In this document: one piece after another, positions 1-10,136 of the stretch | How positions within the stretch are numbered: the stretch's first letter is position 1 | Layout of the letters: each line of letters opens with the position of its first letter | NCBI RefSeq assembly: GCF_006861675.1 | Contig: NZ_SGJB01000007.1 | Span: 1-64,000, forward strand | DNA length: 64,000 nt | Direction of reading: 5' to 3' | From: Peptacetobacter hominis | Lineage (GTDB): Bacteria; Bacillota; Clostridia; Peptostreptococcales; Peptostreptococcaceae | Position numbers and translations under genes: made by a program | The notes under the pieces: model-generated | Told to the model about the DNA's origin: nothing | Database searches by the model: none | The model's input: only the letters and a program-made list of their open reading frames with translations

Positions 1-42
1 AGGAGTTTCTTTGTCAAAGACTCAAAGCTAAAAGCCTTATTG

Positions 43-70
43 AACCCCCAGTCTAACTGGGGGTTTTCTA
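43..70 (+). terminator. Intrinsic terminator of an upstream rightward unit
   Basis: A perfect 9-bp stem (AACCCCCAG / CTGGGGGTT) with a 5-nt loop is followed by TTCTATATA. It would end a transcript entering from the left edge. The 42 bases before it hold no recognisable gene end. Confidence 0.75.
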
Positions 71-81
71 TATACAATAAA

Positions 82-104
82 AAAGAAGGGAATTACCCTT
101 CTTT
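82..104 (-). terminator. Intrinsic terminator of the DUF554 gene
   Basis: The stem AAAGAAGGG / CCCTTCTTT with a 5-nt loop starts just past the stop codon of the leftward gene. Read leftward it is followed by TTTTTATTG, a reasonable U-tract. Confidence 0.8.
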
Positions 105-106
105 TG

Positions 107-796
107 TTATATTACTCCAAACATACCAAATATTATAGGTATGATGACTCCCGGAAGCATATTAGCTATTTTAATATTTGTTACTCCAAGTAGATTAAGA
201 CCAAGCCCAACTATCATAAGACTTCCTGTAGCAGTCATTCCAGCAATTACTCCATCACTTAAAACAGATGAAAGAAAAGATGCTCCAATAGTTATAAGTC
301 CCTGATAAATAAAAACTGTTACAGTAGAAAATATTACTCCTATGCCTAAAGATGCAGAAAAAATAATTGAGCTTATTCCATCAAGAACCGATTTTGCATA
401 TAATGTTTCATAATCTCCGGAAAGCCCCGCTTGTAAAGCTCCTACAATAGCCATAGCTCCAACACAGAACAAAAGACTTGAAGTAACAAATCCCTCTGCT
501 ATTTTATTCCCAGAATTTTTACCATTTGAAAACTTATTTTGTATGATATTTCCCAAGTTATTTATATATTTATCTATATCTATAAGTTCGCCTATAAGTG
601 CACCAGCAGCCATAGATATTATTGTTACAAGCGTATTTGTACTTTCAAGTGCTCCTGAAATACCTATATATATAACACAAAGAGCAAGAGCATTCATTAT
701 TATATTACTTACTCTTTCTGGAATACCACCTTTTATAATAAGACCAATAATACATCCGGCGATTATAACTGCACAGTTAACTAAGGTTGCTATCAT
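107..796 (-). CDS. DUF554 family integral membrane protein
   Basis: This 229-residue, very hydrophobic protein has about seven predicted membrane segments and glycine-rich helices. It matches my recollection of the DUF554 family (YqgA/YdfK type), which is widespread in Firmicutes and has no established substrate. The motif GALIGELIDIDKYINNLG after the second or third helix is typical of the family. The ATG start is preceded by an AGGGGTGA ribosome site. The gene has its own terminator and lies 24 bp downstream of the proX-like gene, so the two may be co-transcribed. Family assignment is fairly secure; function is unknown, perhaps small-molecule or ion transport. Confidence 0.75.
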   Translation of the reverse strand: MIATLVNCAVIIAGCIIGLIIKGGIPERVSNIIMNALALCVIYIGISGALESTNTLVTIISMAAGALIGELIDIDKYINNLGNIIQNKFSNGKNSGNKIAEGFVTSSLLFCVGAMAIVGALQAGLSGDYETLYAKSVLDGISSIIFSASLGIGVIFSTVTVFIYQGLITIGASFLSSVLSDGVIAGMTATGSLMIVGLGLNLLGVTNIKIANMLPGVIIPIIFGMFGVI

Positions 797-820
797 TTAA
801 ATCACCCCTATATTATTTAA

Positions 821-1336
821 TTAAAGTTCTATTTCATTAAGTTCTACGTTGATATATTCAAAATATTTTTTCAAATCTTCAAGAGATATTGTAACTGTTT
901 TATAATTTACATTTGGATGAAAATTAAGTAATTCTCCATTAAGAAGATCTTTATCTATAAATACCTGTACAACTTTATTCTCATCATTAACAACAGCGAA
1001 TGGATTTACACTCCCTGGAACAAGTTTTAAAACATTCATAAGTCTTTGCTCTGAAGCAAAAGAAAGAGCTGTACTACCTATTTTACTTCTTACTTCTTTT
1101 AAATTTATAGCTTTCTCATCAAGTGTTACTATAAGATAATATTTATTTCCTTTAGCATTTCTTAAAAAAAGATTTTTTGCATGAAGTCCAGGAGCCTGTT
1201 CTTTTATCTTATTTAAATCCTCTGCTGTATATAGAGGTTCATGTTCTATGACTCCATAATCAGCTCCAATAGCTTCTAGTACATCATACACTTTCTGTTC
1301 TACTTCTGTAGGTTCAGTAGAAAATATTTTATTCAT
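821..1336 (-). CDS. proX: ProX/YbaK-type aminoacyl-tRNA deacylase (prolyl-tRNA editing domain)
   Basis: A 171-residue free-standing editing domain. Family members hydrolyse Ala-tRNA(Pro) or Cys-tRNA(Pro) mischarged by prolyl-tRNA synthetase. Visible family blocks are NLFLRNAKGNKYYLIVT (about residues 55-71, including the usual lysine), the loop PGSVNPFAVVND (about 107-118), and a C-terminal FHPNVNYKTVTIS strand (about 139-151). Length is normal for ProX/PrdX. The AGGAGG site sits well before the ATG. PrdX, a homologue encoded near proline reductase in Stickland fermenters, is similar, but no prd genes are visible here, so a general translation-quality role is the better guess. Confidence 0.85.
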   Translation of the reverse strand: MNKIFSTEPTEVEQKVYDVLEAIGADYGVIEHEPLYTAEDLNKIKEQAPGLHAKNLFLRNAKGNKYYLIVTLDEKAINLKEVRSKIGSTALSFASEQRLMNVLKLVPGSVNPFAVVNDENKVVQVFIDKDLLNGELLNFHPNVNYKTVTISLEDLKKYFEYINVELNEIEL

Positions 1337-1488
1337 AAAAAATTCCTCCTATTCTATACATGAAAATAAAAAGTATTTCAAGTATATTACAAGTTTATAG
1401 TATCTTAGTATAAATAATACCATAAAAAATGATTATTGTTTCAAAAAATATGAAAATTTAGCAAATTTATTTTTTATTAATTAATAAA

Positions 1489-1516
1489 AACAGCATTCAA
1501 TGCTATGAATGCTGTT
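1489..1516 (-). terminator. Intrinsic terminator after the YnbB-like gene
   Basis: A perfect 10-bp stem AACAGCATTC / GAATGCTGTT with an 8-nt loop lies just after the leftward stop codon. Leftward it is followed by TTTTTATTAA. Confidence 0.8.
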
Positions 1517-1523
1517 ATATAAA

Positions 1524-2804
1524 TTATTTATTAAGTTGTTTGATTTTTTCTATAGCTTTAAGAGTACCCATTTTTGAATGATCAAATGTAAGTCCTCCCT
1601 GGAAATATACATTATATGGAGGTCTTATTGGAGCATCTGCACTAAGTTCTATAGAAGAACCCTGAACAAATGCGCCTGCAGCCATTATAACTTCATCACC
1701 ATATCCAGGCATTGCCCATGGAACAGGTGTTACAAATGAGTCTACGGGAGCAGCTTCCTGTACACCTTCACAGAATTTTATAACTTCCTCAGCATTATTA
1801 AGCTGAACACACTGTATTATATCACTTCTGAGATCTTTATACTCTGGAAGCACACGATATCCCATTTTTTCAAATGCCCTTGAGCAGAATATTGCTCCCA
1901 TAACTGCCTGTGATACTACATATGGAGCCATAAATAATCCCTGAAGAACAGTTCTTGTTGTACCAAAAGTAAGTCCGCATTCCTTACCTATACCAGGGGC
2001 TGTAAGTCTATATGAAATCATTTCAACAAGATCATGTCTTCCTACTATATACCCCCCAGTAAGAGCAAGTCCCCCACCTGGATTTTTTATAAGAGATCCA
2101 GCCATTATATCTACTCCTACATCAGTAGGCTCTTTAGTATCCAGAAATTCTCCATAACAGTTATCGACCATTATTATAACATCGCTACTTACTTTTCTTA
2201 TGGCTTTTACAGCTTCTTCTATATCTTCTATAGACAGAGATTTTCTCCATTCATATCCCTTTGAACGCTGTATCATTATAAGTCTTGTTTTATCGTTTAT
2301 TTTATCTTTTATTCCATCAAGGTCAATATTTCCATCTGGAAGAAAATCAAGCTGACTGTATGTAACACCGAATTCTTTAAGACACCCTTTTTCTTCTCTT
2401 ATACCTATAACACCCTGAAGTGTATCATATGGAGCCCCTGTTATAGAAAGTATTTCATCTCCAGGTCTCACAAGTCCCTGAACAGTAAGAGAAAGAGCAT
2501 GAGTTCCATTTACTATGATAGGTCTTACAAGTGCATCTTCTGTATGGAATACTTTTGAATATATTTCCTCTATTTTTTCTCTCCCTAAATCATTATATCC
2601 ATAACCTGTTGTCCAGTTAAAATGGTTATCACTTAATTGGCTGTCTTGCATTGCTTTAAGTACCTTATATTGATTATATTCTCTTATCTCTTTTATTTCG
2701 TCAAATTTAAATTTTATATCATCCATTACAGACTCTGAAAATTCAAATGTCTCATCATCAATATTATATTGTTCTTTTAAAAATTCTTTAGTTATATCTA
2801 GCAT
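1524..2804 (-). CDS. Methionine gamma-lyase family PLP-dependent protein (YnbB / 'aluminium resistance' family)
   Basis: A 426-residue fold-type I PLP enzyme of the family often labelled methionine gamma-lyase family or aluminium resistance protein. A PLP-lysine context SLIKNPGGGLALTGGYIVG is near residues 238-256, and an aspartate that should bind the pyridine nitrogen is in IIMVDNCYGEF near 210-220. The family is conserved beside hfq, miaA and mutL/mutS in clostridia, as here, and the gene follows hfq by 11 bp. The true reaction is not established for most members; methionine or homocystine lysis and a metal-tolerance role are both only annotated by similarity. Confidence 0.8.
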   Translation of the reverse strand: MLDITKEFLKEQYNIDDETFEFSESVMDDIKFKFDEIKEIREYNQYKVLKAMQDSQLSDNHFNWTTGYGYNDLGREKIEEIYSKVFHTEDALVRPIIVNGTHALSLTVQGLVRPGDEILSITGAPYDTLQGVIGIREEKGCLKEFGVTYSQLDFLPDGNIDLDGIKDKINDKTRLIMIQRSKGYEWRKSLSIEDIEEAVKAIRKVSSDVIIMVDNCYGEFLDTKEPTDVGVDIMAGSLIKNPGGGLALTGGYIVGRHDLVEMISYRLTAPGIGKECGLTFGTTRTVLQGLFMAPYVVSQAVMGAIFCSRAFEKMGYRVLPEYKDLRSDIIQCVQLNNAEEVIKFCEGVQEAAPVDSFVTPVPWAMPGYGDEVIMAAGAFVQGSSIELSADAPIRPPYNVYFQGGLTFDHSKMGTLKAIEKIKQLNK

Positions 2805-2815
2805 ATTTATTACTC

Positions 2816-3055
2816 CTATTTATTTGTTTTATTAGATATGTTAAATGGTCTAAGTGGCTGTACAGTAGAAACCGCATGCTTATATATAAGGCTACTATGT
2901 CCACTTTCATCTTCAAGTAAAATTACATAGTTATCAAATCCTTTTACAGTACCTTTTACCTGAACACCATTCACCAGGTAAATTACTAAAGGGCATTTTT
3001 CTTTTCTTGCATTGTTAAGAAATATATCCTGAAGATTTAAAACATTATTTTTCAT
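2816..3055 (-). CDS. hfq: RNA chaperone Hfq
   Basis: An Sm-like RNA chaperone that forms a hexameric ring and pairs small RNAs with mRNAs. The Sm1 motif spans [16 protein letters not shown] and the Sm2 motif is YKHAVSTV, close to the YKHAISTV core of known Hfq proteins. The short C-terminal tail is typical of Gram-positive forms. An upstream in-frame ATG at 3061 lies only 1 base from the GGAGG box, whereas the ATG at 3055 is 7 bases away. I therefore take 3055 as the start (79 residues, MKNNVLNLQ). It sits between miaA and the PLP enzyme, the usual place in clostridia. Confidence 0.95.
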   Translation of the reverse strand: MKNNVLNLQDIFLNNARKEKCPLVIYLVNGVQVKGTVKGFDNYVILLEDESGHSSLIYKHAVSTVQPLRPFNISNKTNK

Positions 3056-3071
3056 GTACATACCTCCATTA

Positions 3072-4007
3072 TTATATATATTGCTCTACACATGATAAAA
3101 TTGATTTTTTTAATTCATCCATAGGCATAGATTCAACATCGAACCATGTAGCTTCTTTATATCTTTTGAACCAGGTTATTTGTCTTTTTGCATATCTTCT
3201 AGAATCTCTCTTTATAATTTCTATAGCCTCATCAAAAGAATATTCGCCTTTCAAATACTTTATAATTTCTTTATATCCTATTCCCTGCATTGATGTTAGA
3301 TCAGGTGAGTATCCTCTATCAAGAAGATTTTTGACTTCATCAACAAGACCTTTCTCAATCATAATATCTACTCTTTTATTTATTCTTTGATATAGATGTT
3401 CTCGATTTCTATTAAGAACTATTATAATCGGCTCATATTTTTCATTATATTTAAGATCAGATGAAAAATCGCTCATTTTTTCACCATTCATACAAACTTC
3501 GATAGCTCTTATAACTCTTTTTGTATTATTTGGGTGAATTCTTTCTGCAGCATCAGGATCAAGTTTTTCAAGTTTTTCATGCATAAATTCTGGACCTTTA
3601 AGCTTAAGTTCTTCTTCCAGTTCCTGTCTAAGTTTACTATCTGAGTCAGATTTTGCAAAATCCATATTATATATTAAAGAACTTAAATAAAGCCCTGTTC
3701 CACCAGTTATAATTACATTTTTACCTTTTTTATTTATTAAATCAATATAATTCGAAGCTCTCCTTTGAAATTCAGAAACTGAGAATGGAGTATCCGGATA
3801 AACCTCATCTATCATATAATGAGGTATATTGTTCATTTCATCACAAGTAACCTTTGCACTTCCAATATCCATATATTTATATATCTGCATTGAATCAGCT
3901 GAGATTATTTCTGCATTCAAAGATTTTGCTAGCTGTATAGAAAGTTCTGTTTTTCCTACAGCTGTAGGACCTGTAAGTATAATAAGAGGTATTTTATTAT
4001 TTTTCAT
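3072..4007 (-). CDS. miaA: tRNA dimethylallyltransferase MiaA
   Basis: Transfers a dimethylallyl group from DMAPP to N6 of A37 in tRNAs reading UNN codons. The 311 residues begin with the P-loop [12 protein letters not shown] (about 12-23), followed by [16 protein letters not shown] (about 38-53), the substrate-channel block [13 protein letters not shown] (about 101-113) and the tRNA-binding QITWFKRY segment near 275-283. Length is normal. It lies 17 bp after mutL and 16 bp before hfq, so mutS-mutL-miaA-hfq probably form one leftward operon. Confidence 0.96.
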   Translation of the reverse strand: MKNNKIPLIILTGPTAVGKTELSIQLAKSLNAEIISADSMQIYKYMDIGSAKVTCDEMNNIPHYMIDEVYPDTPFSVSEFQRRASNYIDLINKKGKNVIITGGTGLYLSSLIYNMDFAKSDSDSKLRQELEEELKLKGPEFMHEKLEKLDPDAAERIHPNNTKRVIRAIEVCMNGEKMSDFSSDLKYNEKYEPIIIVLNRNREHLYQRINKRVDIMIEKGLVDEVKNLLDRGYSPDLTSMQGIGYKEIIKYLKGEYSFDEAIEIIKRDSRRYAKRQITWFKRYKEATWFDVESMPMDELKKSILSCVEQYI

Positions 4008-4024
4008 GTCATCCTCCTTTGGCT

Positions 4025-5965
4025 TTAAATAATTCTTTTAAACATTTTTTCTATTTCTGATTTTGTAAGTTCTACCATAATAGGTCTACCATGTGGGCAT
4101 GTATACGGGTTTTCGCATGATTCAAGCTGTTTGAATAAAGCTGAAATTTCAATATTCTTTATTCTATAATTTGCTTTTATAGCTGATTTACATGCCATTG
4201 TAGCAAATCTATCGTATTTTAGGTCATAGCTTCCTGAAATATCATTTATATTATCTATAATCTCGATTATAAATTTTTCTGATTGAGGTATTCCAAATAA
4301 GTTAGGAACTCCTCGTATAAGAATATGATTTAATCCAAAAATTTCAACGTCAAATCCAAAATAAGAAAATACAGAAATATTTTTTTCGACTAATGACATA
4401 TCTACATTAGATAATTCAAGTATAATCGGATCTAATAATATCTGAATTGGAATTGATTTTTTTCTGAATGAATTCATATATTTCTCAAAAAGTATTCTTT
4501 CATGTGCTGCATGCTGGTCCATAAGATACATGGAATCATCTCTTTGAAGTATTATATATGTATCAAAAACAGTTCCACAAACTTTATAATTATCAAGTGA
4601 AAAAGCTGTTTCTCTGTTTTCTTCATCATTCTTATAAAGATCATTGTTTTTAATTTTAACACTTTCAATTTCAAGTTGTTTACTTTTACTGTATTCACAA
4701 GAATCCTCAGATATATAAGAATTCTTGTTATCAGAATTGACACTGCTAAATGAATTTATATCTTCAAATTTTGTAAATGAACTAACATTGGCTGAAAGGT
4801 TTATAGGCTCTAATTCTTTAAATTCTCTTTTGTTTTCGTTGAAAGATTTATTTTTAGCATGTTCTTTCTCTGATTTTGTTTTTTCCCCTATAAAACTGCT
4901 ATTATGAGAAATACTAGATTTATTTTCTCTTAAATCTATTTTATCATTATAAGTTTCATATTTTGCAATAAGATTATTTTTTAATAATTTAGCTTTTAAA
5001 TATTCCCGGAGTTCGATATAGATTTCTCTTTCTTTTTCAAACTTTACCTCAAGCTTTGCCGGATGTATATTTACATCAAGTTTTGCTGGATCTACATATA
5101 TATTTATAAAACATATAGCATGTTTATTTATAGGTATTATAGATTTATATGCTTCAGAAATAGCATCCAGTATTATTTTACTTTTTACAAATCTGCCATT
5201 TATATATATATGCTGAAGATTTCTATTTGACCTAAAGATATTATTATTTCCTATAAATCCATCTACACTAAATAAATTACATTTATAATCTATATTAATA
5301 AGGTTTGATGATATTTCTCTTCCATAGACACATCTTATTGCATTGTTCTGTATACCATCACCAGGTGTATCAAGCATAATTTTCCCATTATTTATATACT
5401 TGAACTTTATATTCGGATATCCTATAGCAAGTTTATTTACTGTATCACTTACTGTGATGGTTTCTGAATGATCTGATTTGAGGAATTTTTTTCTAGCCGG
5501 AGTATTAAAGAAAATATCTTTTATCAAAATTATAGTTCCTGTATTTGTTCCGACAGCTTCTTTTGAAACTACTTTACCTCCATTAAGATATATATTAGTT
5601 CCAATAGATTCATCTTTATATTTTGTTGTCATTTCAAGCTTTGATACAGCAGATATTGATGCAAGTGCTTCTCCTCTAAATCCTAAAGTATTTAATTTAA
5701 ATAAATCTTCAACTGCATCAATTTTACTTGTTGCGTGCCTAAGAAAGCATTTTGATACTTCAGATGATGGTATACCATGGCCATTATCAATTATTTTTAT
5801 AAGTGATTTACCACCTGATTCTATTTCAATAGTTATTCTTGATGCTCCTGCATCTATAGAATTCTCAACAAGTTCTTTTACTATAGATGCAGGTCTTTCA
5901 ACGACTTCTCCTGCTGCAATTTTATTTATGGTTATATCATCCAGAATTCTTATCTTTTCTGACAT
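4025..5965 (-). CDS. mutL: DNA mismatch repair protein MutL
   Basis: The 646 residues carry a GHKL ATPase N-domain with KIAAGEVVERPASIVKELVENSIDAG motifs split over about 13-39, DNGHGIP near 60-66, ATSKI, and TLGFRGEALASI near 92-103. A low-complexity linker of about 120 residues rich in S, N and K follows. The C-terminal dimer domain contains DQHAAHER (about 480-487), ACKSAIKA and CPHGRPI, the signature of nicking-competent MutL from bacteria without MutH. It is 34 bp downstream of mutS and acts with it to nick the new strand after a mismatch is found. Confidence 0.97.
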   Translation of the reverse strand: MSEKIRILDDITINKIAAGEVVERPASIVKELVENSIDAGASRITIEIESGGKSLIKIIDNGHGIPSSEVSKCFLRHATSKIDAVEDLFKLNTLGFRGEALASISAVSKLEMTTKYKDESIGTNIYLNGGKVVSKEAVGTNTGTIILIKDIFFNTPARKKFLKSDHSETITVSDTVNKLAIGYPNIKFKYINNGKIMLDTPGDGIQNNAIRCVYGREISSNLINIDYKCNLFSVDGFIGNNNIFRSNRNLQHIYINGRFVKSKIILDAISEAYKSIIPINKHAICFINIYVDPAKLDVNIHPAKLEVKFEKEREIYIELREYLKAKLLKNNLIAKYETYNDKIDLRENKSSISHNSSFIGEKTKSEKEHAKNKSFNENKREFKELEPINLSANVSSFTKFEDINSFSSVNSDNKNSYISEDSCEYSKSKQLEIESVKIKNNDLYKNDEENRETAFSLDNYKVCGTVFDTYIILQRDDSMYLMDQHAAHERILFEKYMNSFRKKSIPIQILLDPIILELSNVDMSLVEKNISVFSYFGFDVEIFGLNHILIRGVPNLFGIPQSEKFIIEIIDNINDISGSYDLKYDRFATMACKSAIKANYRIKNIEISALFKQLESCENPYTCPHGRPIMVELTKSEIEKMFKRII

Positions 5966-5999
5966 AATTTCACCTCCTTAATTACAAATACAATATTTT

Positions 6000-8768
6000 C
6001 TATTTGTTTTTTCTGGCTATCTTTTGAAGTTCTAAAATACTACTCATTGCGTCGAGAGGTGTCATATTCATAAGATCTAAAGATAAAACTGCATCTTCAA
6101 GTTCATTTCCAATCTGAGCAAATGAAAGTTGCATCTCTGTTGGAGCTTCTTTTAATGCAATAATTTCCTTTTTCAACTTTTTATTTTTTGCTTCAAGAGT
6201 TTTTATATTTTCTTTTGCCTGTTCATATTTTTTTCTATATTCGTCAAAGTTACTATTTATTGATTTCTCATCTATAGAAATTTTATTTTCATTAACATCT
6301 TCTTTTTTTACACCCGATGTAAGTGTCTTCATATTATTTACATGATTTTTCTCAAGATCTGATAATATCTCAGATGATCTTTTTATCACCTCTTCTGGAA
6401 TATCTGCCAGTTTAGCAACATATATACCATAACTTTTATCAGCAGCATGAGGAACTATTTTTCTTAAGAATACAATATCCTTACCATTGTCTTTGACATC
6501 AATAGAATAATTTTTTACTGATTCAAATTCATCTTCAAGATCTGTAAGTTCATGATAGTGAGTTGCAAAAAGTGTCTTACATTTTATCTTTTCATGTATA
6601 TACTCCACAATAGACCATGCAAGACTTATTCCATCGTAAGTACTGGTTCCTCTTCCTACCTCATCAAGTATAACGAGACTGTCAGCTGTTGCATTATTCA
6701 AAATAAGTGAAACCTCGTTCATTTCTATCATAAAGGTAGATTGTCCCTGTGCAAGATCATCACTGGCTCCTACTCTTGTAAATATTCTATCTGTTATAGG
6801 AATATCTGCGTATTCTGCAGGAACAAAGGAACCTATATGAGCCATTAATACTATTACGGCTGTCTGTCTCATATATGTAGATTTACCGGACATATTAGGT
6901 CCTGTAATAATATTAATAGTATTTTCATTATTATTCAGATATGTATCATTCGGTACAAAGTTTTCATGGCCAACAATACTTTCTACAACAGGATGACGAC
7001 CATTTTTTATCTCAAGTTTATTGTCAGTATTAATATTTGGTTTAATATAATTATTAATAGATGCTGTTTCGGCCATAGATACATAAACATCTATGGTAGC
7101 AACTATTTGAGCAATACTTTGTATCCTATTTATATTATTATAAATTTGATTTCTTATATCTGTAAAAATTTTGTATTCAAGAGCTTTTATTTTATCTTCT
7201 GCATTTAGTATTTTTTCTTCTATTTCCTTTAGTTCAGGTGTTATAAATCTTTCAGAATTACTTAAAGTCTGTTTCCTTATATATGTATCATCTATACATC
7301 CCTGCGCAAGTCCTGCCTTTGTTATATCTATATAGTATCCAAATACTTTATTAAACCCGATTTTAAGAGATTTTACACCTGTTTTTTCTCTCTCGCGGAT
7401 TTCAATATCTTTTATTATTTTTGCTCCATTTTGAGAAATATCTCTAAGATCGAATAACTCCTGATTGTATTCACTTTTTATAATATTACCGTCTTTTATT
7501 GTTATTGCCGGTTCTTCCATTATAGATGAATCTATTAATGTATATATATCAGAAAGTGTGTCCATATCACCTATATAAGAAAGAAGTTTCTTGCACCCGG
7601 AATTATATATAATAGTTTTCAAATCAGGTAAATGCGCAATTGAATTTTTAAGATTTATAAGTTCTTTGGGCGTAACTTTCTCAAATGCAATTTTACCGCA
7701 TATTCTTTCTATATCATATATTTTCTTCAGACTTTCTGACAGGTCTGATCTTGTTCCATAATCTGAATATATTTCATCTATTATATCTAATCTATTTTTT
7801 ATTTTTTCAATATTTACAAGAGGTTGTTCTATATACTTTCGTAAGAGTCTGCCTCCCATAGATGTTCTGGTGTTATCTAATACATCTAAAAGAGAACCTC
7901 TTTTTTTACCTCCTCTTATAGTTTGTGTCAACTCAAGATTAGTTCTCGTAAACATATCAAGTAGCATATATTCTTCGGATTTATATATATTTATACTACA
8001 GATATTTGAAGTAATCTGCTTTTGAGTATCAAATATATAGTTCATTAATAATACAAGACTTGATTTTATGAGGAAATTTTTATTTATTCCGATATCTTCT
8101 AAATAGGATTCAGAAAAATATTTAGATAAAATACTATCATCATATTCATTATGTGTTTTTTCTTCAGATATTGTATTAAGATAAATATTACTTATTGTAG
8201 CTATATTATACAGAAGATTTTCCAGTTCTGAATCATTCATTATTATTTCTGACGGCTTGATTTTAGCGGTTTCTTCTATTAGTTTATCAATATTAGTTAT
8301 AGTTGCCTCAAGTTCTCCAGTACTTATATCTACATAAGATATCCCTACCTTATCATCTATTCTATACACAGACATAAGGTAGTTATTTTTTTTATTTTCA
8401 AGAAGAGAACCGTCAAGAACTGTTCCCGGAGTAACAACTCTAACAACGTCTCTTTTTACAAGACCTTTTGCAGAAGCAGGATCTTCAAGTTGTTCTCCTA
8501 TTGCAACTTTGTATCCATTTTCCACAAGTTTTGATATATATGAATCTGCAGAATGAAAAGGAACACCACACATCGGAGCTCTCTCCTCAAGTCCACATGA
8601 CTTACCTGTAAGAGCAATTTCAAGTGTTTTTGATGCAATAATGGCATCTTCAAAAAACATTTCATAAAAATCACCAAGTCTATAAAACAGTATACAGTCT
8701 TTATATCTGTCTTTTGTATCAAGGTACTGTTTCATCATTGGAGTAAGTTTTTTTCTATCTATGTTCAT
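6000..8768 (-). CDS. mutS: DNA mismatch repair protein MutS
   Basis: Recognises mismatches and signals to MutL. The mismatch-binding Phe-x-Glu is in FYRLGDFYEMFFED near residue 30-43. The P-loop is TGPNMSGKSTYMRQ near 620, with the Walker B and signature region LVILDEVGRGTSTYDGISLAW and the His-switch FATHYHEL after it. A C-terminal coiled coil (EKNHVNN onward) is followed by a short helical tail. The open frame extends 25 codons further upstream, but the AAGGAGG box at 8773-8779 fixes the ATG at 8768, giving 922 residues, a normal length. The gene is divergent from upp. Confidence 0.97.
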   Translation of the reverse strand: MNIDRKKLTPMMKQYLDTKDRYKDCILFYRLGDFYEMFFEDAIIASKTLEIALTGKSCGLEERAPMCGVPFHSADSYISKLVENGYKVAIGEQLEDPASAKGLVKRDVVRVVTPGTVLDGSLLENKKNNYLMSVYRIDDKVGISYVDISTGELEATITNIDKLIEETAKIKPSEIIMNDSELENLLYNIATISNIYLNTISEEKTHNEYDDSILSKYFSESYLEDIGINKNFLIKSSLVLLMNYIFDTQKQITSNICSINIYKSEEYMLLDMFTRTNLELTQTIRGGKKRGSLLDVLDNTRTSMGGRLLRKYIEQPLVNIEKIKNRLDIIDEIYSDYGTRSDLSESLKKIYDIERICGKIAFEKVTPKELINLKNSIAHLPDLKTIIYNSGCKKLLSYIGDMDTLSDIYTLIDSSIMEEPAITIKDGNIIKSEYNQELFDLRDISQNGAKIIKDIEIREREKTGVKSLKIGFNKVFGYYIDITKAGLAQGCIDDTYIRKQTLSNSERFITPELKEIEEKILNAEDKIKALEYKIFTDIRNQIYNNINRIQSIAQIVATIDVYVSMAETASINNYIKPNINTDNKLEIKNGRHPVVESIVGHENFVPNDTYLNNNENTINIITGPNMSGKSTYMRQTAVIVLMAHIGSFVPAEYADIPITDRIFTRVGASDDLAQGQSTFMIEMNEVSLILNNATADSLVILDEVGRGTSTYDGISLAWSIVEYIHEKIKCKTLFATHYHELTDLEDEFESVKNYSIDVKDNGKDIVFLRKIVPHAADKSYGIYVAKLADIPEEVIKRSSEILSDLEKNHVNNMKTLTSGVKKEDVNENKISIDEKSINSNFDEYRKKYEQAKENIKTLEAKNKKLKKEIIALKEAPTEMQLSFAQIGNELEDAVLSLDLMNMTPLDAMSSILELQKIARKNK

Positions 8769-8798
8769 CTTTACCTCCTTTGAATTTATCTGCTTTAA

Positions 8799-9533
<735 letters not shown>

Positions 9534-9540
9534 AACATAA

Positions 9541-9566
9541 AAAATCGCCTTTCAAAAGGCGATTTT
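9541..9566 (+). terminator. Intrinsic terminator of upp
   Basis: A perfect inverted repeat AAAATCGCCTTT / AAAGGCGATTTT begins 7 bases after the upp stop and runs into further T residues. Confidence 0.9.
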
Positions 9567-9642
9567 TTAATTTTAATAGAAGAAATTTATTCAATATGTT
9601 ACTATAAAAATACAGCAGTTCTATAAAAGGGGGAATTTTATT

Positions 9643-10071
9643 TTGAAAAAAATAGTTTATAATATAGGATTATGTGATGGATGTTTTAAGTGTCATACAG
9701 CATGCTCAAATGTTCATAAAAACACAGATGGACAAAGTTGTAGAAAAATGAAAAGAATACACAACCCTATAGATAATTACGCCAGAATTATAACTGATGC
9801 ATGCAGACATTGTGATGAACCTATATGCGCAAATAATTGTCCTAATGAAGCAATATATAGAAATGAAGAAACAGGATTTATAATAGTTGATAAAGAAAAA
9901 TGTACAGGATGCCAGATATGCTCTTTTGTATGTCCATATGATATACCAAAATTTGTAAAAGGCAAAATGATAAAATGTGATGGATGCAATGATATAGTAC
10001 TTAAAGGCGGTATACCTGCCTGTGTTGAAATATGTGATAGAAAAGCGCTTAGAATAGTAGATGTAAAATAG
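9643..10071 (+). CDS. Ferredoxin-like electron carrier with four [4Fe-4S] clusters (HycB/HydN/NrfC type)
   Basis: A 142-residue cytoplasmic protein with sixteen cluster-ligand cysteines in four groups: CDGCFKCHTAC (about 11-21), CRHCDEPICANNCP (about 55-68), CTGCQICSFVCP (about 86-97), and CDGCNDI paired with CVEIC near the end. This is the layout of electron-transfer subunits of formate dehydrogenase, hydrogenase and molybdoenzyme complexes. The start is TTG at 9643, 9 bases after an AAAAGGGGG ribosome site. No catalytic subunit is adjacent, so its partner is unknown; an aldehyde oxidoreductase or formate dehydrogenase elsewhere would be typical. The flanking terminators make it monocistronic. 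Confidence 0.85.
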   Translation: MKKIVYNIGLCDGCFKCHTACSNVHKNTDGQSCRKMKRIHNPIDNYARIITDACRHCDEPICANNCPNEAIYRNEETGFIIVDKEKCTGCQICSFVCPYDIPKFVKGKMIKCDGCNDIVLKGGIPACVEICDRKALRIVDVK

Positions 10072-10085
10072 AAATGAATAAATTA

Positions 10086-10122
10086 AATGCCCTCAAATTA
10101 TGTTTCATACTATGAGGGCATT
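10086..10122. terminator. Bidirectional intrinsic terminator
   Basis: A perfect 10-bp stem AATGCCCTCA / TGAGGGCATT with a 17-nt loop lies between convergent genes. T-rich runs follow on both sides, so it can serve the ferredoxin gene and the MATE gene. Confidence 0.85.
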
Positions 10123-10136
10123 ATTTCTAATATTTT

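Noticed and set aside
5478..5981. Long open frame opposite mutL
   Set aside because: Antisense to a certain gene, no ribosome site, composition expected of a shadow frame.
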